A stretch of 23,349 nt of DNA from Competibacteraceae bacterium UBA2788 (GTDB lineage Bacteria; Pseudomonadota; Gammaproteobacteria; Competibacterales; Competibacteraceae), in the NCBI GenBank assembly GCA_002352185.1, contig DEHY01000001.1, forward strand, positions 1 to 23,349, written 5' to 3'. The notes under the pieces are model-generated. The model searched no databases. It was given only the letters and a program-made list of their open reading frames with translations, and was not told the origin of the DNA. Shown one piece after another: positions 7,823 to 14,960 of this stretch. Position numbers and translations under genes: made by a program. Position 1 is the first letter of the stretch, and each line of letters opens with the position of its first letter.

Positions 7823-8416
7823 TCAGGCGCGACCCAGCCGGTACAAGGCAATTTCACCCAGCAGGTTGGGCCACCATTGTGGCCCCGGATGGGGACGGTG
7901 CGCATAGTCCAGCACCATGCGCTGCAAAATATCGATCCGCTTGCGCCGACACAGTTCCTCAAAATCACGCAGGGTGAAAAGATGGACGTTCGGCGTGTCG
8001 TACCACTGGTAGGGCAAAGTCTTGACCACCGGCATCAGGCCTTGCAGGGCAATCTGTATCCGGCAGCGCCAGAAGCCGAAATTGGGAAACGTCACGATGC
8101 CCTGTCGGCCCACCCGCAGCATTTCATCCAGCAATTCCTCAGTGCGTTTCACCGCTTGCAAGGTCTGGGTCATGATGACGTAGTCGAAACTGCTGTCGCC
8201 GAAATCGGCCAGCCCCGCCTCCAGGTCTGCGTGGATGACGTTCACCCCCATCTGGATGCATTTGACAAGGTTGGCGGCGTCAATTTCCAGCCCGTAACCG
8301 CTGACCTGCCGGTATTGGCGCAGATAGGCCAGCAGCGCGCCATCGCCGCAACCCAAATCCAGCACCCGTGCGCCGGGGCGAATCCACTCGCTGATCAGTT
8401 CCAGCTCAGGCCGCAT
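7823..8416 (-). CDS. metW: Methionine biosynthesis protein MetW
   Basis: SAM-binding methyltransferase-like protein usually encoded directly after metX and needed for, or supporting, methionine synthesis in several proteobacteria; its biochemical role is not fully settled. The SAM motif [15 protein letters not shown] lies near the N-terminus, followed by GLEID, the acidic residue that normally binds ribose, then [14 protein letters not shown] and the family segment [26 protein letters not shown]. Two ATG codons are possible (8422 and 8416). AGGAGG stands 9 bases before 8416 but only 3 before 8422, so I prefer 8416, giving 197 residues. The gene overlaps the end of metX. Confidence 0.94.
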   Translation of the reverse strand: MRPELELISEWIRPGARVLDLGCGDGALLAYLRQYRQVSGYGLEIDAANLVKCIQMGVNVIHADLEAGLADFGDSSFDYVIMTQTLQAVKRTEELLDEMLRVGRQGIVTFPNFGFWRCRIQIALQGLMPVVKTLPYQWYDTPNVHLFTLRDFEELCRRKRIDILQRMVLDYAHRPHPGPQWWPNLLGEIALYRLGRA

Positions 8417-9569
8417 GGGCATTGACCTCCTGGGCGACCCGCGTCAGACAGGCGCGCAACGTATCGTGGTAGAGCGGGATCGGCATGAGGAAAGCATCGT
8501 GGCCGAATTCCGAAGGGACTTCGACGTAGCTCGCCTCGCGCCCGGCCCGCACCAGCGCCTGCACGATCTCGCGCGAGCGGGTCGGCGCAAACCGCCAGTC
8601 GCTGGTGAAGGAAATCACCAGGAACCGCGCCTGCGCCCGGTGAAAGGCGACGGACAAATCCTGATCGAAATCCGCCGCCGGGTCGAAATAGTCGAGCGTC
8701 TTGGTGATCAGCAGATAGGTATTGGCGTCGAAGCGATCCACAAACGCATGGCCCTGATGGCGCAAATAGCTTTCCACCTGGAATTCGGTATCGAAGTTGA
8801 AGTTGAAGTCGATCTTGCCTTCGCGCAATTCACGGCCAAATTTGGCGCGCATCCCTTCGTCGGACAGATAGGTGATATGACCGAGCATCCGGGCCAGCAT
8901 CAGCCCACGCCGGGGCACCACCCCGAACTCGTAGTAATGGCCGTGATGGAAATCCGGATCGGACAGGATCGCCTGCCGCGCTACCTCGTTGAAGGCGATG
9001 TTCATGGCCGACAGGCGCGGGGCGGCGGCGATGACCAGCGCGTGGCGCACTCGTTCGGGAAAGGTGATCGCCCATTGCATGGCCTGCATCCCGCCGAGGC
9101 TGCCGCCGATAATCGCCGCCCATTGGGTGACGCCCAGCCGGTCAGCCAGCCGCGCCTGACTGCGCACCCAGTCCTTGACCGTGACGATGGGGAAATCCGG
9201 GCCGTAGGGTTTGCGGGTCTCCGGGTTGATGGCGGTCGGGCCGGTCGAACCTTTGCAGCCGCCCAGGTTGTTGCAGCACACCACGAAGAATTCGCGGGTG
9301 TCTATCGGCTTGCCGGGGCCGATACAGTTGTCCCACCAGCCGGGTTTGGCCGGATCATTTTCGTAGTAGCCGGCGACGTGATGATCGCCCGACAGCGCAT
9401 GGCAGATCAGCACCGCGTTGCTGCGGTCGGCGTTCAACGCGCCATAGGTTTCGTAAACAAGGCTGTACGTCGCCAGCGACCGGCCACAGTCCAGCGCCAG
9501 CGGTTCATCAAAATGGGCGGTCTGGGGACTGACCAGACCGATGGAATCCGGGGGAAAGTGGTGCGGCAT
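8406..9569 (-). CDS. metX: Homoserine O-acyltransferase MetX
   Basis: Alpha/beta-hydrolase-fold enzyme that acylates homoserine in the first committed step of methionine synthesis. The 387-residue protein has the expected length, the nucleophile elbow GGSLGGMQ with Ser157, Asp324 in SDWRF and His357 in GHDAF, completing the catalytic triad, plus the oxyanion-region motif CHALSGDHH. The SDWRF form resembles Pseudomonas-type enzymes that use succinyl-CoA, so succinyl rather than acetyl transfer is my inference. AGGAG lies close before the ATG. First gene of the long minus-strand unit; its leader of about 115 bases contains a strong hairpin, and the promoter is shared back-to-back with the phasin gene. 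Confidence 0.96.
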   Translation of the reverse strand: MPHHFPPDSIGLVSPQTAHFDEPLALDCGRSLATYSLVYETYGALNADRSNAVLICHALSGDHHVAGYYENDPAKPGWWDNCIGPGKPIDTREFFVVCCNNLGGCKGSTGPTAINPETRKPYGPDFPIVTVKDWVRSQARLADRLGVTQWAAIIGGSLGGMQAMQWAITFPERVRHALVIAAAPRLSAMNIAFNEVARQAILSDPDFHHGHYYEFGVVPRRGLMLARMLGHITYLSDEGMRAKFGRELREGKIDFNFNFDTEFQVESYLRHQGHAFVDRFDANTYLLITKTLDYFDPAADFDQDLSVAFHRAQARFLVISFTSDWRFAPTRSREIVQALVRAGREASYVEVPSEFGHDAFLMPIPLYHDTLRACLTRVAQEVNAHAA

Positions 9570-9610
9570 AAGCTCCTGACCGTCGTGGTGAAATCCTTGG
9601 GGATGGGGCG

Positions 9611-9644
9611 AAACCGGGCGCCAAGTCTAATCGGCGCCCGGTTT
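9611..9644 (-). promoter_or_regulatory. Perfect 12-bp hairpin in the metX leader
   Basis: AAACCGGGCGCC (9611-9622) and GGCGCCCGGTTT (9633-9644) are perfect reverse complements around a 10-base loop. On either strand the hairpin is not followed by a T-run, so it is not an ordinary intrinsic terminator. It lies in the inferred 5' untranslated region of metX, 41 bases before the start codon. Possible roles are mRNA stabilisation, attenuation control or a protein-binding site; no known SAM-riboswitch pattern was recognised. Confidence 0.6.
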
Positions 9645-9671
9645 GGCGGCAATGCGGCAGCGCCCTGTATG

Positions 9672-9698
9672 TTGCAATGCAATAATTGCTGCTATACT
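9672..9698 (+). promoter_or_regulatory. Probable extended -10 promoter of the phasin gene
   Basis: The extended -10 TGCTATACT lies at 9690-9698. A candidate -35 box TTGCAA at 9672-9677 is only 15 bases upstream, so the promoter probably relies on the extended -10. The upstream part holds two overlapping short inverted repeats, TTGCA-A-TGCAA (9672-9682) and GCAAT-A-ATTGC (9679-9689), which could be operator sites. The start of transcription would be near 9705. Confidence 0.55.
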
Positions 9699-9720
9699 AA
9701 ATATCAACATGTTGTGTCAA
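9691..9720 (-). promoter_or_regulatory. Probable sigma-70 promoter of metX
   Basis: Read on the minus strand, a perfect -35 box TTGACA (9720-9715) is followed after 18 bases by TATAGC (9696-9691). Transcription would start near 9684, giving a leader of about 115 bases that contains the 9611-9644 hairpin. Its -10 box shares the TATA bases with the phasin promoter on the other strand. Confidence 0.6.
9705..9714. promoter_or_regulatory. 10-bp palindrome at the divergent promoter
   Basis: CAACATGTTG is a perfect 10-bp palindrome. It sits in the -35/-10 spacer of the metX promoter and at the expected transcription start of the phasin gene, so a repressor bound here would block both. The protein that would bind it is unknown. 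Confidence 0.4.
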
Positions 9721-9737
9721 CCAACCAGGAGAATGTC

Positions 9738-10082
9738 ATGAACGAAATATCTACGGCGTGGGTCAATCCGCTCCAGCCTTGGGTTGCGTCGTTGACCAGG
9801 TTTAATCAATTCATGGTTGGGCAAGCAGAGCAGTGGGCCTCGCTCCAGATGGGCAGCCTGAAAGCCTATGTGGATCTGGGAGTCGCGCAGGTTCGCGTTG
9901 CGCTCAAGGTCACTGACCCGCACAGCCTGAGTGAGTTCGCCGACAGCCAGTTCGCTGTGCTGAGCTTTGTGGGTCATCGGGTGCTGGATGATGGCCGGGC
10001 GCTGGCGGAGTGGAGCAATAATTATCAGACTCAGGCGAATCGTCTGACCCGGGAAAACCTGCTGGGCCTGTTGTTCAAGTAA
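9738..10082 (+). CDS. Phasin family protein
   Basis: Small amphipathic protein that would coat intracellular polyhydroxyalkanoate granules. The 114-residue product has the phasin look: no signal peptide, all-helical, with segments such as LTRFNQFMVGQAEQWASLQMGSLKAYVDLG and a run of heptad-like hydrophobics to the C-terminus ending LLGLLFK. The start is ATG 9738, with AGGAGA at 9727-9732; the reading frame happens to be open far upstream across metX, which is antisense and not used. It has its own promoter and a strong terminator at 10112-10140, so it is a single-gene unit. It is the only PHA-related gene in the window; no synthase is near. Confidence 0.85.
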   Translation: MNEISTAWVNPLQPWVASLTRFNQFMVGQAEQWASLQMGSLKAYVDLGVAQVRVALKVTDPHSLSEFADSQFAVLSFVGHRVLDDGRALAEWSNNYQTQANRLTRENLLGLLFK

Positions 10083-10111
10083 ATTCACCGTTGCCGGCAT
10101 TGCTCGCGTCA

Positions 10112-10140
10112 AAATGCCGCCCCAATGGCGGCATTTTTTT
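10112..10140 (+). terminator. Rho-independent terminator after the phasin gene
   Basis: AAATGCCGCC (10112-10121) pairs perfectly with GGCGGCATTT (10127-10136) around a 5-base loop and runs straight into a T-run to 10140. It ends the phasin transcript 30 bases after its stop codon. Confidence 0.92.
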
Positions 10141-10191
10141 GGGCTGTAAGGCGTCGGTGCGCTGTCTTAAAATTTTCAGGTTCACACACGC

Positions 10192-10197
10192 TATAAT
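10192..10197 (+). promoter_or_regulatory. -10 box of the Sel1-repeat gene
   Basis: A consensus TATAAT at 10192-10197 lies in an AT-rich stretch between the phasin terminator and the next gene. No good -35 box is visible at 17 bases. Transcription would start near 10204, which favours ATG 10240 over TTG 10210 as the start codon of the Sel1-repeat gene. Confidence 0.5.
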
Positions 10198-10239
10198 TTA
10201 TTTATTCCATTGCAAAATCATCGCGTGCGGGTATCCACG

Positions 10240-10938
10240 ATGGCATGGCGCAAGGCGTTAATGATGGCAGGGCTGGTGCTGGCGGCAACGCCGGTTCAGG
10301 CGGACGAAATGGCCGGCATGGCGGCGTTCGTCAAGGGCGATTACCGTACCGCGTCGCTGGAATGGCAGCCGTTGGCCGAAAAAGGACAGGCCGAGGCCCA
10401 GTTCAATCTGGGTGTGCTGTATGACCAGGGTCTGGGGGTAAACACGGATTATGCCCAGGCCGCCGACTGGTATCGGCGGGCCGCCGAGCAGGATCATGCC
10501 CAGGCGCAATTCAATCTGGCGGTGCTGCACGCCAATGGCCTGGGGGTGGCGCAGAGTAATGCGGAAGCCGCCCGGTGGTACCGGCGGGCGGCGGTGCAGG
10601 GTCTAAGTGCGGCGCAATTCAACCTGGGTGTCCTGTACGAAACGGGCACCGGCATCATCCAGGACTACCGACAGGCCGCCGACTGGTATCGGCGGGCGGC
10701 TGAGCAGGGCCACGCCGCCGCTCAAAACAATCTTGGATTGCTGTATGCGAATGGGCAGGGTGTAACTCGCGATTTGGTGATCGCCTATGCCTGGTACACG
10801 GTAGCGGCGGCACAAGATAACGCCAAGGCGCGTTTCAACCGCGACCAGCTCGCCCGCAGCCTGACTCCGGGGCAGACGCAGGAAGGCGAACATCTGGCTG
10901 CCGAATACCGCCGCAGCATGCAGTCGCCACACCCTTGA
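10240..10938 (+). CDS. Secreted Sel1-repeat (TPR-like) protein
   Basis: Protein built of Sel1-like repeats, helical pairs that mediate protein-protein contacts; the partner is unknown. The 232-residue product begins with a signal peptide (MAWRKALMMAGLVLAATPVQA, cleavage before DE), so it should be periplasmic or exported. About four complete 36-residue repeats follow, recognisable by AQFNLGVLYDQGLGV-type and QAADWYRRAAEQ-type blocks, with a final degenerate repeat and a charged C-terminal helix. A 26-base stretch is identical at 10456-10481 and 10672-10697, exactly two repeats apart, pointing to an internal duplication. Upstream in frame there is a TTG at 10210, which I reject. The next gene, a PAAR-like protein, starts 85 bases downstream. 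Confidence 0.9.
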   Translation: MAWRKALMMAGLVLAATPVQADEMAGMAAFVKGDYRTASLEWQPLAEKGQAEAQFNLGVLYDQGLGVNTDYAQAADWYRRAAEQDHAQAQFNLAVLHANGLGVAQSNAEAARWYRRAAVQGLSAAQFNLGVLYETGTGIIQDYRQAADWYRRAAEQGHAAAQNNLGLLYANGQGVTRDLVIAYAWYTVAAAQDNAKARFNRDQLARSLTPGQTQEGEHLAAEYRRSMQSPHP

Positions 10939-11022
10939 GCTTCCCCATTCCGTGACCGATTTCGGATAGGTTATAGTCCGACCCGCTCAAGTTCATTGGC
11001 TCTTCTCAAGAGGTGTCTACGT

Positions 11023-11412
11023 ATGCCGATGCATGTTTGTAATGGCGCAACCCTGATGTGCAGCTTTGGAGTGGCGCCGAGTACGCTGATCGTACTCCCG
11101 CAAAACAAAGTGATGACCAGCAACATGCCTGCTGCAAATATCATGGACAATAAGCCCATAGCCAATATCCCGCCGTTTGGGATGTGTACCACGCCGAGCA
11201 ATCCGGCGGTGGCCTCCGCCACGGCGGCTGCGATGGGCGTACTGACGCCGATGCCTTGCGTCCCGGTCATACCGGCGCCGTGGGCGGCGGGGGCGCCGAC
11301 GGTGCTGTTGGGCAACATGCCGGCGCTCAACAATACGTCGACGCTGACGTGTGCTTGGGGCGGGGTGATTACGATTACCGTTCCGGGTCAGGTGACTGAA
11401 CAGATTCCCTGA
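11023..11412 (+). CDS. PAAR-like protein (DUF4280)
   Basis: 129-residue protein of the DUF4280 family, a PAAR-like fold thought to sharpen the tip of type VI secretion or similar contractile spikes and to carry effectors. Landmarks are the start MPMHVCNGATLMCSFG, NIMDNKPIANIPPFGMC, the central VLTPMPCVPV and the C-terminal block NMPALNNTSTLTCAWGGVI. Five cysteines (6, 13, 55, 79, 110) are all at conserved positions and may bind metal. ATG 11023 is preferred over TTG 10996 because it gives the family N-terminus and has AGAGG upstream. It has no C-terminal toxin domain. No VgrG, Hcp or other T6SS gene lies in the window, so it is an orphan here. The gene converges on hrpB with 10 bases between. 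Confidence 0.88.
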   Translation: MPMHVCNGATLMCSFGVAPSTLIVLPQNKVMTSNMPAANIMDNKPIANIPPFGMCTTPSNPAVASATAAAMGVLTPMPCVPVIPAPWAAGAPTVLLGNMPALNNTSTLTCAWGGVITITVPGQVTEQIP

Positions 11413-11422
11413 AAACCTGCGC

Positions 11423-13993
11423 CTAGCGGGAACCGGGACGGCGGGCGGGTTGCGTCCGCCGGGTCGGGGGTGCAGTCCAGGGATCGTCCGGCCAAGGATG
11501 CTTGGGATAGCGGCCCTTCAATTCCTTTCTGACCTCGGCGTAGGTCCGTTCCCAGAAGCCGCGCAAATCCTGCGTTACCTGAATCGGTCGTTGCGCGGGC
11601 GACAGCAGGTGCAGCGTAACCGCAATCCGCCCGTCAGCAATGCGCGGCGTGTCGGCCAGTCCGAACAATTCCTGCAATTTGACCGCCAGCGCCGGCGGTT
11701 GACCGGGCGTGTACTGCAATCGCAGCCGCGAACCACTGGGTACCGGTAGATGGGTCGGCGCCCACTCGTTCAGCCGCGCCCGCAGCCGGCCATCGAGCAG
11801 ACCATGCAGCGCCGCCGCCAGATCCAGCCGCTGCAAATGCTCGCGCCGACGGATGCCGTCCAGCCATGGCGGCAACCATTCTGCGATGCGCTCCACCAGC
11901 CCGGCATCGGACAGATCCGGCCAGCCATCGTCCGGGAACCAGTGCCGCAACGACAACACCCGCGCCTGTTCGTCGCGCAGCTCGCGCGTCCACGGCAGGC
12001 TGTCAAGTCCCAGTTGCCGCACGCCTGCCAGCATCGCCTGCCGCCACAATTCGGGATCGACCTCCGTCAGCGGCGCGCTATTTAAGGCCAGCGCCCCCAG
12101 CCGCTGCTCGCGGCGGGCGATCACCGCCGCCTGCCGCTCATCCCAGGCCACCTCTTGCGCGGTGCGAATGCGGGCGGCAAGATGCGCTTCCAGATCCGCC
12201 GGTTGCACCGGCGCCGCCAGCCAGATCCGGCCCTCGCTGGCCCCGGCGTCCAGTTGCGCCGCCACCAGCCAGTCGCGCCCCATCAACGGATCTCCGGTTG
12301 CCAGCCGCGCTCCACGCCCATTGGCGAGTTGATAGCGATCGGCGCTGCCCTCACGTCGGCGCGCCACCCGGTCGGGATAGGCCAGCGCCAGCAGCAGGCC
12401 GACGGTGTCTGCATCCGGCGGCGTCCTGGGCGCAGCGGCAACCCGCAATCCTTGCCGCCAGCGTTGCGCCGCCTGATCAGCGCGGGCGCACGCTGCGGGA
12501 TCGGCCTGCCAGCGCCGGGCGCCCTCGCGTCCATCCCGCTGGAAGGCGTGCAGCGCCTCCAGCCGGGCCGCAAGATCGCAGCCGAAAGCATGATCGCCGC
12601 GCAACAGGTCGCGTTCCTCCAGCAGAGCCGCAACATCCGCAGCCAGCGCGCCGCATCCAAGCGCTACGCCGCGCCGCAGCAGGTGCGCCAGCCGGGGATG
12701 AGCCGGCAGCTCCGCCAAATCCTGCCCCGTCGGCGTGATCCGGCCCTGCGGATCCAGTGCTTCCAGCTCGACCAGCAGACTGCGCGCCTGCGCCAGTGCG
12801 CCGGATGGCGGCGGGTCGAGCCAGGCCAGCGTGGCGGCGTCGCTGACGCCCCATTGCGCCAGTTCCAGCGCCAGCGGGGCCAAATCCGCTTCCAGGATTT
12901 CCGGGATGCGCTGTGGCCGCAGCCGACTCTGGGTGGCTTCGCTCCACAAGCGGTAGCAATGGCCCGGCCCCAACCGGCCCGCACGACCCGCCCGCTGTTC
13001 AGCAGCGGCAGCGGAGATGCGGACCGTTTCCAGCCGGGAAAGACCGCTGCGCGGATCGAAACGCGGAGTTCGGGTCCAGCCCGCGTCCACTACCACGGTC
13101 ACGCCCTCAATGGTCAGGCTGGTTTCAGCGATAGGCGTCGCCAGCACCACCTTGCGTCGACCAGCGGCATCGGGCTGGATGGCGCGTTGCTGCTCAGCGC
13201 CCGGCAGATCGCCATACAACGGGGTCAGGGCCAGGCTGGCGCACGCGGGTTCCGCTTCCAGACGGCGCGCGACCTGGCGAATTTCCGCGCCACCCGGCAG
13301 AAACGCCAGCACATCGCCGACATGATCGGCGAGCGCCTTCAATACGGCGCGGACGACGGTATGGGTTAGATCCAGGCGGTCGGGATCACGTGACAGATAG
13401 TGCCGGCTCACCGGATAGGCGCGGCCTGCACTGGTGATAAGGGGCGCATTACCGAGCAGCCGCGCCACCGCCGCACCCTCCAAAGTGGCCGACATCACCA
13501 GCAGCCGCAGGTCTGCGCGCAAGCCGCGCTGGCTGTCCAGGCACAGCGCCAGCGCCAGATCGGCATGCAGGCTGCGCTCGTGGAACTCATCGAAGATGAC
13601 CAGTCCCACGCCTTCCAACGCCGGATCGCGCTGTAAACGGCGGGTCAGAATGCCCTCGGTCAGCACCTCGATCCGGGTCTGGCGCGACACCTGGTTCTCA
13701 AAGCGGATGCGGTAGCCGACGGTTTGGCCGACCGGCTCATTCCGTTGATCCGCCATGCGCGCTGCCGCTGCGCGCGCCGCCAGTCGCCGGGGTTCCAGCA
13801 GCAACAGGGTTTGCCCGGCCAGCCAGGGTTCATCCAGCAGCGCCAGCGGCACCCGGGTGGTCTTGCCGGCGCCCGGCGGCGCTTGCAGCACCAGGGCGGT
13901 GGCATCGCGCAGCGCGGTGCGGATGGTCGGCAGCACCGAATCGATGGGCAGGACGACCGGATGGGCAGCGGATGAAAGCAGGGTTGCGGACAC
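11423..13993 (-). CDS. hrpB: ATP-dependent helicase HrpB
   Basis: DEAH-box family RNA helicase; its cellular job is poorly known in most bacteria. The 856-residue protein has the normal length and order: Walker A APPGAGKTT (38-46), motif Ia LEPRRLAARAAA, Walker B DEFH (135-138, the HrpB form of DEAH), motif III VMSATLEG, helicase C motifs including ATPIAETSLTIEGV and QRAGRAGR, then the helicase-associated and the HrpB C-terminal domains (YPKHPWPDDPWTAPPTRR at the end). The start is GTG 13993 with no clear ribosome binding site, chosen because the protein N-terminus fits the family. It is transcribed away from the DUF2173 genes and converges with the PAAR-like gene. Confidence 0.95.
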   Translation of the reverse strand: MSATLLSSAAHPVVLPIDSVLPTIRTALRDATALVLQAPPGAGKTTRVPLALLDEPWLAGQTLLLLEPRRLAARAAAARMADQRNEPVGQTVGYRIRFENQVSRQTRIEVLTEGILTRRLQRDPALEGVGLVIFDEFHERSLHADLALALCLDSQRGLRADLRLLVMSATLEGAAVARLLGNAPLITSAGRAYPVSRHYLSRDPDRLDLTHTVVRAVLKALADHVGDVLAFLPGGAEIRQVARRLEAEPACASLALTPLYGDLPGAEQQRAIQPDAAGRRKVVLATPIAETSLTIEGVTVVVDAGWTRTPRFDPRSGLSRLETVRISAAAAEQRAGRAGRLGPGHCYRLWSEATQSRLRPQRIPEILEADLAPLALELAQWGVSDAATLAWLDPPPSGALAQARSLLVELEALDPQGRITPTGQDLAELPAHPRLAHLLRRGVALGCGALAADVAALLEERDLLRGDHAFGCDLAARLEALHAFQRDGREGARRWQADPAACARADQAAQRWRQGLRVAAAPRTPPDADTVGLLLALAYPDRVARRREGSADRYQLANGRGARLATGDPLMGRDWLVAAQLDAGASEGRIWLAAPVQPADLEAHLAARIRTAQEVAWDERQAAVIARREQRLGALALNSAPLTEVDPELWRQAMLAGVRQLGLDSLPWTRELRDEQARVLSLRHWFPDDGWPDLSDAGLVERIAEWLPPWLDGIRRREHLQRLDLAAALHGLLDGRLRARLNEWAPTHLPVPSGSRLRLQYTPGQPPALAVKLQELFGLADTPRIADGRIAVTLHLLSPAQRPIQVTQDLRGFWERTYAEVRKELKGRYPKHPWPDDPWTAPPTRRTQPARRPGSR

Positions 13994-14066
13994 AGTGGAG
14001 TAATGAATTTCGATGATTTTTCGGTGCGTTGCAGCGCCACATGCATTTACGCACGGCTTTGACTAT

Positions 14067-14096
14067 GGTTTAAGCCACAGGCGCCTGATTTGAACC
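14067..14096. promoter_or_regulatory. Nested palindromes between hrpB and the DUF2173 genes
   Basis: CAGGCGCCTG (14078-14087) is a perfect 10-bp palindrome. It is framed by GGTTTAA (14067-14073) and TTGAACC (14090-14096), which pair with one G-T wobble. The element lies in the 169-base divergent gap and could be an operator for either side. No convincing -35/-10 pair was found in this gap for either direction. Confidence 0.35.
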
Positions 14097-14162
14097 ATTT
14101 CCGCGTTTGGGCAAGCAAGCTCACGCATCATACGCCAGACATCATCTGAGGATAACACCGGC

Positions 14163-14519
14163 ATGAGTACCATCACCCACCTGCTGACCCAATCCGGCGT
14201 CATCGCCGCTGGCGAATATGCGTACCGGGGCGACCGTTTTTCCTATCGGGGCGCCTTGAGCGAAGAACACGCCCGCATGGCTTCCATCATGTGCCGCGCC
14301 ACGACCATGGGCGCCAACATGGAAGGCCGGATGCTCGAAGCTCTCCAGCCGCGCAGCGGTTTGCAGCCGCCGTGCGGCTGGATGGTGCATGGCCCTGACT
14401 ATACCGTGTGCGTAATCGCCAATGTGTTCTGCCTGCTCGATAACACCAAGGCTTCGATTAACGACATCATCGAACTCATGCGTCAGGCATTGGCCAACAC
14501 CAACGCCGACCTGATTTAA
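14163..14519 (+). CDS. DUF2173 (roadblock/LC7-like) protein, copy 1
   Basis: 118-residue protein of the DUF2173 family, which is assigned to the roadblock/LC7-like group; no biochemical function is known to me. The pattern is a short N-terminal helix (ITHLLTQSGVIAAG), beta strands around EYAYRGDRFSYRGAL, a central helix with ARMASIMCRATTMGANM, the block PPCGWMVHGPDYTVCVIANVFCLLDN and a last helix NDIIELMRQAL. Three Cys are scattered but no zinc motif is obvious. GAGGA lies about 11 bases before the ATG. First of three tandem relatives; the next starts 44 bases downstream, so they probably form one operon. Confidence 0.8.
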   Translation: MSTITHLLTQSGVIAAGEYAYRGDRFSYRGALSEEHARMASIMCRATTMGANMEGRMLEALQPRSGLQPPCGWMVHGPDYTVCVIANVFCLLDNTKASINDIIELMRQALANTNADLI

Positions 14520-14563
14520 TCCCTTCACAACACCCTTCCAGAACATTTCAGGAGAACCAACCC

Positions 14564-14950
14564 ATGGCGACACTTGATGAACTGATGCAGCTGCCCGGCG
14601 CGATGGCGGCGTTTGAATTTCGTGGCAGCGGCGAACTGCTGGACCACCGCATCGCCTATCCCGAGCGGATCAATCCGGCCACCCTCGACTTGGTCGCTCA
14701 CATGTGTTCGGCCAACATGAGCATCGCCACCATGCAGGCCCGCGGCTGGGAACAGGTCACCGCCATGAAGGGGTTCTACCCGATCCAGGAGTTCACCCTG
14801 ATTGGCTTCGACTGGTCGGTGGTCGTAAGTGGTCTGGACCGGGAGCGCTATAAGCAGGAGGGCAAATTCAGCCTGCCGCCGTTCCTGGGCGTGGTGATGT
14901 CCAACGAAAGCGCCGATTATGAGGCCGCGTTCGCCACTCTGGAGCGTTAG
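14564..14950 (+). CDS. DUF2173 (roadblock/LC7-like) protein, copy 2
   Basis: 128-residue relative of the flanking genes with the same order of elements: LDELMQLPGAMAAFEFRGSGELLDH, a helix with LDLVAHMCSANMSIATMQ, a strand pair around FTLIGFDWSVVVSG and a C-terminal helix YEAAFATLER. It differs from the other two by an insertion of about ten residues (DRERYKQEGKF) and by lacking the PPxGW block. AGGAGA stands before the ATG. It is only loosely similar to copies 1 and 3, so the three did not arise by recent duplication. Function unknown. Confidence 0.78.
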   Translation: MATLDELMQLPGAMAAFEFRGSGELLDHRIAYPERINPATLDLVAHMCSANMSIATMQARGWEQVTAMKGFYPIQEFTLIGFDWSVVVSGLDRERYKQEGKFSLPPFLGVVMSNESADYEAAFATLER

Positions 14951-14960
14951 GAGCCACGCC

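Noticed and set aside
6920..8425. 501-residue open frame on the plus strand opposite gspH, gspG and metW
   Set aside because: It is a codon-position shadow of three convincing genes and is full of His/Gln/Asp repeats with no recognisable domain.
9570..9684. SAM riboswitch in the metX leader
   Set aside because: The leader has only one long simple stem and lacks the multi-helix core and conserved loops of SAM-I, SAM-II or SAH riboswitches as I know them. It is reported as an unassigned hairpin instead.
8415..9737. Open plus-strand frame running unbroken from 8415 into the phasin gene (would give a 555-residue protein)
   Set aside because: It is antisense to metX and metW, reads as low-quality His/Arg/Gly-rich protein without domains, and the phasin has its own ATG and ribosome binding site at 9738. 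High GC makes long antisense frames common.
10939..11022. Promoter with TATAGT at 10972-10977 for the PAAR-like gene
   Set aside because: A -10-like hexamer is present, but no -35 box at a proper distance was found. The gene may also be read from the Sel1-repeat promoter, so the support is too thin to list.
12155..13369. 404-residue open frame on the plus strand opposite hrpB
   Set aside because: The opposite strand has all helicase motifs in order. The shadow frame is Arg/Gln/Ala-rich with no domain or ribosome binding site.
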